Assembly (NCBI GenBank): GCA_963565915.1 | Contig: OY751490.1 | Location: 1,612,001-1,676,000, forward strand | Direction: 5' to 3' | Source of the DNA: Entoloma clypeatum | Lineage: Eukaryota > Basidiomycota > Agaricomycetes > Agaricales > Entolomataceae | DNA length: 64,000 nucleotides | Part shown: positions 10,800 through 20,333 of the stretch, piece by piece | How the letters are laid out: every line of letters starts with the position of its first letter | Position numbering within the stretch: position 1 is the stretch's first letter | Position numbers and translations under genes: made by a program | Notes under the pieces: model-generated | What the model was told of the DNA's origin: nothing | Seen by the model: the letters and a program-made list of their open reading frames with translations, nothing else | Database searches by the model: none

Positions 10800-10960
10800 T
10801 ACTATGCGCGGAGCAGAATCACCAGTTACGGAGAGGTAATTAGAAGAACTGGAAGGGGTGTGAGATGTATCGGAGTCGGACGCGGACGAAGCTGCTCCAA
10901 AGCATGGAATCGTGACAACGATGCAATCGGACCCGGTCCAATTAGAAGAGAACTTTCTAC

Positions 10961-11394
10961 TGTAAGGGCAACCTTACAATCCAAGACTCAAACTCAGATG
11001 CTTGCAAGGGAAATCCAAAGTTTAGATTGAGCAGTCCGATAAGTAATACAACACATACCTTGCAAGGGAAATCCAAAGAGAAAGTTCTAAGGATTCCCCT
11101 GCAAGCTAGCTGCGATAAATAGTAAAATGAGATATGAAATAAGAGATAAAACGAGACGCATGAATGATGAGCAATGATTGGGAGTAGCGATGAAGGATGA
11201 ATGGAAACAAGATGAATGATAGTACCTGTGATCCGATGTGCGGAGTAGCGGATGGGGGCGGAGTCATCGGATGCGGAGAGGCAGATAAGATGTCGGAGAC
11301 AGCAGATACAATCGGAGGACGTCGGAGATGGTGGAATAGAAAGGAAAGAAAGAAAGTAGAGGAAAAGTGAAAAGTGAAAGTGGTTGCCCTTACA
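10961..11394 (-). repeat. Gypsy family-A LTR (inner element 5' LTR)
   Basis: 434 bp with inverted ends TGTAAGGGC/GCCCTTACA. It is homologous to 12021-12434 (414 bp) and 59167-59472 (306 bp, which lacks about 128 bp near its 5' end). It sits between a gag fragment (right) and the leader of the next gag (left). Confidence 0.88.
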
Positions 11395-11859
11395 ACCCAA
11401 GTCTGATAAGGCGGAGCACCGGTCCTTCACTCCTGTCAGATAAGGCGGAGCACCGGTCCTCCGTTCCTGTCAGATAATGCAATCCGCAAAGCGCGCTGCA
11501 CGTCCACTCTTCATGAAAGATAAGGCCCAATAAATTTTAGCGTGGTCATCTGTAAACTGTTCCGGAGCCAGCCCCATAAACAATTCACAGGAGTTTAGAA
11601 AGGTCCAGCCATTTGCGCGTGATCCATCAAAGTCTGACAGATTGGCAGGTTTTGCTCGACGCACGCCCGGATTGGCCGGAGCGAGCGGAGCGGGTATAAT
11701 AGCGGGTGCGGGAGCAGCTGGGATAGGTGGCGGAGCTAGGGCAGGAATTGTGTTGAAGGCGAGGAGGAGTTGGTCAAGTTGAGTAGAGATATTGGCGAGA
11801 GTTTGACATTGTTCCTGGAACTCGTGCTCGAGCTGTTCAAGGTGATTGGGGTCGTCCAT
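11395..11859 (-). pseudogene. truncated gag 5' part of the outer family-A element
   Basis: Gag start ATG at 11859 (upstream in-frame codons run to 11943) and about 130 codons almost identical to the neighbouring gag 5' part. It ends where the inner element's LTR begins at 11394. Within it a 34-bp direct duplication (about 11405-11471, each unit holding AAGGCGGAGCACCGG) disrupts the frame. Confidence 0.8.
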
Positions 11860-12020
11860 TACTATGCGCGGAGCAAAATCACCAGTTACAGAGAGATAGT
11901 TAGAAGAACTGGAAGGGGTGGAAGATGTATCAGAGTCGAACACGGATGAAGCTACTCCGAAGCGCGGAATTGTGACAACAATGCAATCGGACCCGGTCCA
12001 ATTAGATGAGAACTTTCTAC

Positions 12021-12434
12021 TGTAAGGGCAACCTTACAATCCAAGACTCAAACTCAGATGCTTGCAAGGGAAATCCAAAGTTTAGATTGAGCAGTCCGAT
12101 AAGTAATACAACACATACCTTGCAAGGGAAATCCAAAGAGAAAGTTCTAAGGATTCCCCTGCAAGCTAGTTGGATAAATAGTAAAGTGAGATATGAAATA
12201 AGAGATAAAATGAGACATATGAATGATGAGCAATGATCAGGAGTAAAGATGGGGGATGAATGGAAATGAGATGAATGGTAACCTGCGATCCGAGGTGCGG
12301 AGGAGCAGAGTCATTAGATGCGGAGCATCAGATAAGATGTCAGATCTAGCAGATCCAATCGGAGGACATCAGAGATGGTGGAATAGAAAGAAAAGGAAAA
12401 GAAAAAAGGAGATAGAAAAGTGGTTGCCCTTACA
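12021..12434 (-). repeat. Gypsy family-A LTR (outer element 5' LTR)
   Basis: 414 bp with the same TGTAAGGGC/GCCCTTACA ends as the inner LTR. Its outer edge at 12434 abuts unique AT-rich sequence. The partner LTR is lost, so no target duplication can be checked. Confidence 0.85.
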
Positions 12435-13110
12435 ATTACTATACTTCATGTTTTCTTTTCCTTTCCATCATCTCACATTGATATGATCAGATGGCAAAAT
12501 AGGAGTTGTCACTCAAATACTTGAGAGTAATAGATTCCCCCATGACAACTGTTTGCAGGGTAAAGGCCTGGGACTTGGGAATCCAAGCAAACTGAAAAAG
12601 AGATTATGACAGTCATTAATAAGGAGCTGAGACAGCATAATATTAAAAAACACTATGTACAAAAAATAAATAATAACAAAGAATGAAAAGTCTGGAATAT
12701 TTTAATATAAATAAATTCTAATTAAAATAGAATAAATATTAGAAGAGATTAGATGTAGTATTAATATTTATTTTATTTACATTGAGATATTAATATTAAA
12801 AAATAAGTATTTTAGTACACATAGTTTTTGTTTATAGAACAAATATTAAATAAATAATTTAATAAGTTTTATACTACTTCAAGTCCTTCCATTAATTAAA
12901 TTTCAAGAGTATAATTGAAAGTCAACCAAAAAAATATATATTTTTTAAAGATAAGTCTTCTTATTTTGATAGAAATACTCATTGAAATAATAGTATATAT
13001 TTTACTTAAGAATTAAAAGCTAAAACTACTTATACTCATAGTAGTGCATGAACTTAAAATAAGAATAAACTTATAATTGATGAAATAAATGTGTTAAATT
13101 TTTTAAGAAT
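12435..13110. other. AT-rich stretch without genes
   Basis: From about 12620 to 13110 the sequence is very AT-rich with homopolymer and TAATA/AAATA runs and almost no CpG, in sharp contrast to both neighbours. No reading frame, tRNA or repeat unit was recognised. It could be a decayed repeat or intergenic spacer; mitochondrial origin cannot be judged by eye. Confidence 0.5.
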
Positions 13111-13886
13111 CATACTTGACAGTTCAGACTGCAATCATGATTGGCAAATCTAAAGGGCACTAAGACAAGCCTCAGTCCAGGGTAACACTTGTAGGATGAA
13201 TGGACAAGAGAGACAGCCTGTTTTTGATCAACTTTAGCACTCAAGATGGACCCACAAGTACTGTAGCATTTCAATCAATTTGTTGGGCCTGTGACGCGTG
13301 ACACAGTGCGATGAAATTTTGATTTCGTCACGGCTGAAAATTTCCGTGACATCGACTCAAGTGACCGATCTTCATCATTTTCAGTGCCATTTTTGGCAAT
13401 TTCTCTGTGCCATTTTTCTGTGCCATTTTTGGAAATCCCACATGCCGAATTCGTCGCCAGGCTCAGGGAAGCGTGACAAACATGACATTCCAGTGTTTTC
13501 AAGAGCCCCATTATGTGTGACCGACAAATTGATTGAAATGCTACAGTAGCAAGAATCAGGGTTGTGGCAGGAATCATCTGAGAAGCTTTTAAATCTGCAG
13601 ATATTCTACCGTCCCCAAAGGAGACCTTCTCAATATGAACAGGACTTTGGGAACTGTATAGAATGCTGTATTTGGCAAGAAGGCTGAGGTGTGAATGAGA
13701 AGATGAAAAGGTGTATATATACATAAAAATAAATAATATATGCACTGCTTGACTACTGGCTGGTTGTCTGGCAAAATAGATGAAAGCACTACTACAAATA
13801 AGTTGAGCTGCATTTTCCAGTGCTATCTCTGAGGCCAATTGCCAAGTGAAACAAAAGTCTTGTACATATGATAGAGGTGGATGCAT
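13111..13886 (-). pseudogene. SET-domain (SUV4-20/Set9-like) coding relic split by a MITE
   Basis: From ATG 13886 the minus strand reads into a segment resembling the start of the fungal SUV4-20/Set9 (KMT5) SET domain (..ADLKASQMIPATTLILA). The MITE at 13261-13546 interrupts it. Beyond the MITE, from 13258, the same frame continues as CGSILSAKVDQKQAVSLVHS and then LVLVPFRFANHDCSLNCQV, which fits the SET motif (R)FxNHDCxxN in the expected place. A stop (at about 13109) follows at once, so the C-terminal part of the domain and post-SET are missing. The family methylates histone H4 Lys20. I infer a dead fragment, possibly carried beside the LTR-like sequence at 14005. Identification rests on motif memory only. 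Confidence 0.55.
13261..13546. mobile_element. 286-bp MITE with 23-bp perfect terminal inverted repeats and TA target duplication
   Basis: 13261-13283 and 13524-13546 are exact reverse complements (outer end CTGTAGCATTTC). Both ends are flanked by TA (13259-13260 and 13547-13548), the Tc1/mariner-type duplication. The interior has repeated TGTGAC motifs and no transposase. Removing it plus one TA rejoins the SET-like reading frame exactly, which independently supports the boundaries. Confidence 0.85.
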
Positions 13887-14004
13887 CTTGCTTAGCAGTG
13901 AATCTGCAAACTGAGGATTGAATTATGGGTTGGGGTTTAGAGTGGGCATCAATCTTTCATATATCACCAGTGAATCATCTGTAAAAGTAGTCACAGGTTG
14001 CAGG

Positions 14005-14333
14005 TGTTATACTGTATGTAACAAACTGTTCCAAGGTTCGGACAGAGTATGCAGGAAGTTGGAAAGGCGAAGAGCAATGTTATTGCTAAATCTAAGAAAT
14101 AGAACTATTGTACAGAGGTTTATATAATACTGACTATGAGCGGTAGCGGAATGAGTCAGTACTGTGGAAGGCAGTGTGCATGAGTAAGGTAACTGTGGAA
14201 CTGAGTTATACTACTGTGCAAAGCAATTCAGCATGGGAGCAAAGTAAACTAAAGGAGATGATAAGTAGAAAAGGAATCAGGCAGATGAGTAAAAAGATAA
14301 TGAGGTTGTTGGCATAGTGTACAGTTTGTAACA
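14005..14333 (-). repeat. LTR-like sequence (minus orientation)
   Basis: On the minus strand it runs from TGTTACAAACTGTAC to CAGTATAACA (TG..CA, TGTTA/TAACA ends) with a TATA box (AGTATTATATAAACC). The following bases (CCTGCAACCTGTGAC) could be a primer site. The flanking 5-mers do not match, so it is not a clean solo LTR. It is probably the 5' LTR of a truncated element whose interior lies leftwards, beside the SET-like relic. Confidence 0.45.
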
Positions 14334-14704
14334 TGTTTCCCTCCTCAAGCTCTGTGTCCTCACAGAGTCACTGTCCCCATCCATTGCTGTTGTTGGGGTT
14401 GGACCAATTGAGGTTGGTCTTGACACTCCAGTCTTGTATCAACTCATTGTTGACAGCAACAGCTAAGTTGAGGCCTCAGATGGCTGGTGTTGGTGTAATT
14501 CTTGAGGATTTGCTGTTCCTCATGGTTGGGAGTGACAGGAGGTTGAACAGCATATGGAGGTGTATGTACATCTGCCAACAGTGCAGAATGTTGGCGAGGG
14601 CAGTTTTGAGTGTGTGGATCTGATCTCTCATGGAGAGTGCTTTATCCATGAGGGCAGTGACATTATTCTTCTCATCCTTCAATAATGACTGGATCAGGGG
14701 CCGG
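14334..14704. other. no gene assigned; weak minus-strand coding look
   Basis: The minus strand is open over about 14476-14730 with a helical, coiled-coil-like stretch (ALMDKALSMRDQIHTLKTAL), but there is no family match I recognise and no start of its own. The ATG that would open it lies in the Gypsy-B LTR at 14784. Left unassigned. Confidence 0.3.
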
Positions 14705-14736
14705 CTTCTGACTTCATCCTCATTATTCTTGACCGA
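14705..14736 (+). pseudogene. left stub of the older Gypsy integrase, split by Gypsy-B
   Basis: The frame TCTGACTTCATCCTC.. reads SDFILIILDR up to the ACCGA duplication and joins LTKQSIFIP at 22022 when Gypsy-B is removed. This fits the integrase motif SDAILVIVDRLTKQ seen inside Gypsy-B itself. Homology fades left of about 14705. Confidence 0.6.
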
Positions 14737-15281
14737 TGTCATAACCATACGATTCACATCTGACTGATCCGACGACTCCGACATTTCATCCGCTCCAACA
14801 TCCGCTCCAACAAAACATTCTATTTATATTGAATATACTTCTACTACGTAACATCCCAACCATACTTACAAGTAGACACATGTTGTTCACTTTTCATTTG
14901 CTACTCTCCGTACTCCGAATGTTCCGATGGTCAACTCCGATATCTGCACATCACTTATAGTAATGCTGATCATTCTAGTCTACTATAAATAGTGTACAAA
15001 CCTGTCGTAGAACCTCAGTTCAAATATCATATGTTATACCTCATTCGCATCCGTCTCTACTTGCCTTTGAGCATTCTCTCCGTCACCTCCGCTCATCCGC
15101 TCATCTGCTCATCCGACATCCGCCAATCCAAAATTGAGGACCACATCAAAGAGTGGGGCGCAACACACAAGTTGAAGCCAGGTCCTTTCTGCCAACGTCG
15201 CACTTACCGCATTCCGCTCCTCCGCTACTCCGCTCCGACTCGTCCGACGTTTTCCGACGTTGAGAAACACGCTACGTGACA
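14737..15281 (+). repeat. Gypsy-B 5' LTR
   Basis: Starts TGTCATAACC, ends GCTACGTGACA (TGTCA/TGACA inverted ends). It contains TCCG-rich pyrimidine blocks and a TATA-like TACTATAAATAG at about 14981. No standard tRNA primer site is evident directly after it. Confidence 0.92.
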
Positions 15282-15332
15282 GTATATTTGAACTACCACC
15301 ATTCTTTGATTTACCCAACAACCTCTACCCAC

Positions 15333-16625
15333 ATGTCTCAAACCCGTAATACAGTTCGAACAACTAGGACTGCTCGTGCAGCAGCAGAACGTTCATCCTC
15401 CACACCACGCTCTGCTTTTCTTCGAGGAACACGCAATGTAACCATTACCCCTCGAGGAGCCACAGCATCATCATCCACTCCTACCCCCGGACCATCCGTT
15501 CCTCCGCCTTCTTCCGACTCTCAGCTCCCACCACTTCCTGCCAGTCCTCCACTAAACCCACCAACGGAACCCTCCACACCCCTAAATTCTGGCTTATTCG
15601 GCGGACCTCCAGGAGGATCTCCTCCTCCTTCCGACGGTAGTTTACATGGAGATTTGGACGACTCTGATTCCAATCCAGATCAGGAACCCAATCTAGCTGA
15701 AGCCATTCTGCTCATGACCAAAGAGTTGAAACATCAAGATACAAAGAAGAAAAAGTCGTATGCCAACGAACCAGATACCTTCGACGGATCCGATCCGCGC
15801 AAACTCTCCGCATTCATTTTACAATGCAAACTTTACTTCTCCGACAACGACAACTTCGACTCAGAACATTCCAAAGTCAACTTTGCCATGTCTTACTTCC
15901 GAGGCACAGCACTCGAATTTTTTGAACCCTTCATTCTAGATGATGATGAACCCAATTGGCGGGGTTCTTTCCCCGAGTTTGTCCGACTTCTCCGCTCCGA
16001 GTTTGGTACCATTGACCCTCAGGGCGAAGCCGAAGAACAGTTGGACAACCTACGGATGAAGGAAAATCAAAAGATATTGAAGTACAACGTTGAATTCCAA
16101 TGTCTTGCTACCAAGACTGACTGGGATGAAAACTCCCTCCAACACCGCTACTACGTCGGACTTCCAGATCGGATCAAGGACATCCTCTCCCAACAACCCA
16201 AGATCAAGTCTTTACCAGACCTACGATCCGCGGCTCATACTATTGACGCTCGCTACTGGGAATGTCAACGAGAGAAATCCAGAACCAATAAACCCACTCC
16301 CAAGTCCGACAAGAAACAATCCGCTCCGAACCAATCCACTCCACAAACATCATCAAACAAACCCTCCGCTCCCGCTACCGCTTCCGCTTCCACATCCGCT
16401 CCGAAACCCGACCTCTCCAGTAAATTAGGCAAAGACGGCAAACTGACGTATCAAGAACGCAAACGTCGTTTCGATAATAACCTTTGCGTATTCTGCGGTA
16501 GCGTCGGACACGCTGTCAAGGACTGTCCCAAGTCCACCTCCTCCGCTTCCAAGGCTAAAGGGAAAGCCGCCCAAGTTGGCACTCAAGCCAAGGAAAAAGG
16601 TAAGGAGATCGAGTCAAAAAAATAG
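15333..16625 (+). CDS. gag: Gypsy-B Gag
   Basis: 430 residues from ATG 15333; the frame is open from 15276 but has no earlier ATG. A low-complexity Ser/Thr/Pro N-terminus is followed by the retrotransposon capsid region (PDTFDGSDPRKLSAFILQCK, LEFFEPF, FPEFVRLLRSEFG), a Pro/Ser/Ala linker and one CCHC zinc knuckle (CVFCGSVGHAVKDC at about 16489-16530). The C-terminus is Lys-rich and ends TCA AAA AAA TAG, which contains the frameshift site. Uninterrupted. Confidence 0.93.
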   Translation: MSQTRNTVRTTRTARAAAERSSSTPRSAFLRGTRNVTITPRGATASSSTPTPGPSVPPPSSDSQLPPLPASPPLNPPTEPSTPLNSGLFGGPPGGSPPPSDGSLHGDLDDSDSNPDQEPNLAEAILLMTKELKHQDTKKKKSYANEPDTFDGSDPRKLSAFILQCKLYFSDNDNFDSEHSKVNFAMSYFRGTALEFFEPFILDDDEPNWRGSFPEFVRLLRSEFGTIDPQGEAEEQLDNLRMKENQKILKYNVEFQCLATKTDWDENSLQHRYYVGLPDRIKDILSQQPKIKSLPDLRSAAHTIDARYWECQREKSRTNKPTPKSDKKQSAPNQSTPQTSSNKPSAPATASASTSAPKPDLSSKLGKDGKLTYQERKRRFDNNLCVFCGSVGHAVKDCPKSTSSASKAKGKAAQVGTQAKEKGKEIESKK

Positions 16626-16657
16626 GCAGTGGTCCTCATGAAGCACGGTCTGAGGAC
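16616..16657 (+). promoter_or_regulatory. programmed -1 ribosomal frameshift signal (gag to pol)
   Basis: The heptamer A AAA AAA (16616-16622) is in the X XXY YYZ phase of gag and directly precedes the gag stop TAG. After a 9-nt spacer (16623-16631), GTCCTCA (16632-16638) pairs perfectly with TGAGGAC (16651-16657), extendable by two G-U pairs, around a 12-nt loop. A -1 shift places the ribosome in the frame that is open for pol from 16622. All three parts of a classical signal are present. Confidence 0.8.
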
Positions 16658-19600
16658 TGCGTTGACTCTCTCCGTGCCTCCGCTCCCATCCGACTTAACG
16701 CGTCCACTCTCTCCGATCCAAACTCTTTACGTATCAATATCTCATCTTCTTTTTTCTCTTCAGATTCTGTTCCAGCACTTATTGATTCAGGATCTACTCA
16801 CTGTTTTATTGACAATAACTTTTCCTCCGCTTATGATCTTCCGACCTCCGCTATTCCGCCTTTAGAACTAAAGCTTTTCAACGGTTCTTCTAACATGTTT
16901 ATCACTCAAGTTGTAACAATACCTATATGTTTTCCTTCAGGTGAATCTTTTGAACAGGATTTTTATGTTACTCCGCTCAACTCCGCTTCTTCCGTGGTTC
17001 TTGGATACAACTGGCTCACCCGCCACAATCCTATGATTGACTGGGTATTGGGCAGTATCACTTTCCGTCCACAGATGCAAAAAGAGCCGTTTCCGACATC
17101 GACGTCGACCCCCTCCCAAGGTAGGACAGCTACGCTTCCTCCTCCGGAACCTCCGATCATACCTCCGCAGATTTCACTCATTAACGCAGCCGCATTTATG
17201 AGGGCATGCAAATTGCCTGGTACACAATCCTTTCGACTTCACCTTTCAACTCCCTCCGTTTCCGCTCACTCCGCATCCGCTTCCGACACCCCCGACTTGA
17301 CAAATGTACCCAAAGAATACCATGACTATGCTGACATCTTCAGTAAAGGAAAAGCAGACACTCTTCCACCCCACCGTCCCTACGACCTCATGATTGAACT
17401 TGAAGAGGGCTCCGCTCCTCCGTTCGGTCCGATCTACTCCCTTTCACAAACCGAACTCAATGCCCTCCGTGAATTCATTGACGAACACCTCACCATTGGA
17501 TTCATCCGACCCTCTTCCTCTCCACACGGTGCTCCCGTCCTTTTCGTTCGTAAAAAGGATGGCTCCCTTCGTCTTTGCATCGATTTCCGTGGTCTTAACA
17601 AAATCTCAAAGAAGGACCGATATCCGCTTCCGCTCATATCCGACCTTCTCCAGACCGCTGGAAAAGCCAGTGTCTATACGGCTCTCGACCTCCGACATGC
17701 CTATCACCTCGTCCGCATAGCGGAAGGAGATGAATGGAAAACCGCCTTCCGCACGCACTACGGGTCTTTTGAATGGCTTGTCATGCCATTTGGACTCACC
17801 AACTCCCCAGCCGTTTTTCAACGCTTCATGAACAACATCTTCCACGACCTGCTCGATAAGTATGTTACCATATATCTCGACGACATCCTCATCTACTCTG
17901 ACTCTCCCTCCGAGCATCGGAAGCATGTCCGCGAAGTCCTCTGACGTCTCCAACAACACGGCTTATACGCACGCGCAGACAAATGCGAGTTTTCTACGGA
18001 TACTGTTGAATACCTTGGCTTTATCCTCTCTCCGACAGGCCTCTGCATGTCGGATAAGAAAGTCAAAATTATTCAAGATTGGCCTGAACCAAGGAAGGTC
18101 AAAGACATTCAGTCTTTCTTAGGTTTTGCCAATTTTTATCGATGATTCATTCCTTACTACTCCGAAATCACTGTTCCGCTCACTCGACTCACCCGCAAAA
18201 ACACACAATGGCACTTCTCCGACTCCGCTCGCAAATCTTTCAAAACTTTGAAGAAAGCCTTTACCACGGCACCTGTTCTTACGCATTGGATTCCCGACAG
18301 CCCTATTATTGTCGAAACCGATGCCTCCGACTACGCTTTGGGTGCAATCCTCTCCATCTGCACCTCCGACGACGAAATCCATCCAGTCGCTTTCCACTCC
18401 CGCACCTTTACACCTCCCGAATTAAACTATGACACCCACGACAAAGAACTATTAGCGATCCACAATGCATTCAAGGTTTGGCGTCACTACCTTGAAGGCT
18501 CCGCTGCTCCGATCGATGTCATAACGGACCACAAAAATCTTGAGTACTTTTCTACTACCAAGATTTTATCACGTCGACAAGCTCGTTGGTCCGAATACCT
18601 CTGCCAGTTCAATATCATCATCCGCTTCCGCCCTGGCCGTTTAGGTACGAAGCCCGATCTTTTAAGTAGACGATGGGACGTCTACCCTAAAGAGGGAAAT
18701 AGCGACTATTCGTCCGTCAACCCAAGCAACTTCAAACCCATCTTCACACAAGAACAGCTCACCACTTCACTTTGCGCAACAGAGTTATATACGCCCGTCC
18801 TCCGTGCCACAATCATCATGGATACGGATCAGCTCTGCTCCGACATCCTCTCCGCTCTTCCGACCGATCCCATTTATACCTCTTTCCTCGACAATCCTAA
18901 TCCACGCTGGATCGTGAATGAAGCAGGTTATCTACTCCACAATGGACATATCTATGTTCCCAACTCATCCAACCTCCGTCTCCGCATCCTCCGCAATAAG
19001 CACGACCATATCCTCGCTGGACACCCTGGTCAAAATAAGACTATTAGTCTTATCCAACGAGAATACACTTGGCCTGGAATGCGCGACTTCGTCAAAAAGT
19101 ATTGCAAGTCATGTACCACTTGCATGCGCGCCAAACCCCAACGTCATAAACCCTACGGTCTGCTTAAACAACTCCCTATTCCTGAACGTCCCTGGCATTC
19201 TATTTCCATGGATTTCATTGAACCCCTTCCGACATCTGCTGGCTCCGATGCAATTCTGGTCATTGTAGACCGCCTCACTAAACAAGGCACCTTCATCCCT
19301 ACCACCATTAATTGCACATCCGAAGACCTAGCAAACCTTTTCGTGCTTCACGTCTTTTCCAAGCACGGAGTTCCGCAAAATGTCACATCCGATCGCGGAC
19401 CTGAATTCGTCTCCCGCTTTTTCCACTCTCTTGCAAAAGCCCTCGATATGAGACTTCACTTCACTTCTGGATATCACCCTGAAGGCGATGGTCAAACCGA
19501 ACGCACCAACCAGACACTCGAACAATACCTCCGCATTTTCTGCAACTACCAGCAAGACAACTGGTCCGCTTTGCTTCTGCTTGCGGAGTTCGCTTACAAC

Positions 19601-20287
19601 AACACTCTGAGTGCCACCACAGGTGTATCACCATTCTTCGCCAACAAAGGTTATCACCCCGACATTACACTCCATCCGGAACGTGATCTAGCATCCGATA
19701 AAGCTCGACAATACATCATCGACTTAGATGAATTACATCAAGAACTAAAGACTGCTGTCGCAGAGGCACAACAACATTATCAAGGCCCTGCGGATGTCCA
19801 ACGTTCTCCACCTCCCCCGCTCCACGTCGGACAAGAAGTCTTTGTTAAAGCTAAGTTCTTCCGCACCACACGACCCACCCAAAAGTTATCCAACAAATAT
19901 GCTGGCCCATTTGAAATCATAGCCCAACCCGGCACGCACTCCTTTACACTACGTCTACCCGACACTATGCGTGCTATACACCCCGTCTTCCACATATCCA
20001 TGCTCAAACCAGCAACTCCTAACAAGATTCCAAATCGGATACAATCTCCTCCGCCTCCGCTCGAGATGGACGGAGAAACCGAATACGAAATTGCGGAAAT
20101 CATCGACTCAAAGATCGATAAAATATGACGCTGCAAACTCCTTTACCTCGTCCGCTGGTTAGGTTATGAAGACACCAGTGAAGAGTTTTCTTGGTTACCC
20201 ACATCCGAGCTTGAACACGCAGCGGATACGGTAGCAGACTTCCACTCCGCTCAACCAACTAAGCCAGGCCCCTTATCGCGCTTGTAA
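16622..20287 (+). pseudogene. pol: Gypsy-B Pol: protease, RT, RNase H, integrase, chromodomain; three in-frame TGAs
   Basis: One frame of 1222 codons with stops only at TGA 17942, 18143 and 20126. Protease ALIDSGSTHCFID (catalytic Asp about residue 55), RT with YLDD (about 418-421), RNase H (ETDASDYALGAIL; NYDTHDKELLAI), HHCC zinc finger (GHPG..CTTCMRA) and integrase (SMDFIEPL, SDRGPEF, GQTERTNQ, catalytic residues about 864, 924, 960) follow. The C-terminal chromodomain (CKLLYLVRWLGYED, SWLPTSELEHA) lies after the third TGA. All three TGAs stand where the family has Arg (VL-R-RL, YR-R-FI, KI-R-RC) and each is one C-to-T step from CGA. This fits deamination at CpG. Open pieces are 16622-17941, 17945-18142, 18146-20125 and 20129-20287. 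Confidence 0.9.
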
Positions 20288-20333
20288 CAAAAAGAAAAGA
20301 AAATCTATTAAAATTTTATACTAACAAAAAAAA

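Larger units (their letters stand above)
7664..12434 (-). mobile_element. Gypsy family A, nested copies, minus strand, decayed
   Basis: Read on the minus strand the order is outer LTR (12434-12021), leader, first part of gag (to about 11395), a second LTR (11394-10961), leader, a full-length gag (10799-9645) and pol down to the RNase H region, where the Copia junction cuts it. The gag flank ends in CTTGGGT exactly at the second LTR, and in the intact copy (about 60058) this point is inside gag. One family-A element thus inserted into another of the same family. The 3' part is lost. Many stops and frameshifts mark it as dead. Confidence 0.85.

Noticed and set aside
12620..13110. Nuclear mitochondrial insertion
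   Set aside because: AT-richness alone is not enough; no mitochondrial gene, tRNA or rRNA segment was recognised.
15276..15332. Gag start at the GTG at 15276
   Set aside because: GTG is not a usual fungal start, and this position lies within the LTR end; the first ATG at 15333 precedes the Gag-like sequence.
14737..20287. Alternative genetic code with TGA as a sense codon
   Set aside because: Host genes in the same window end at TGA (for example the EXPERA-like gene and the DUF6533-like gene at 28935), so TGA is a normal stop.
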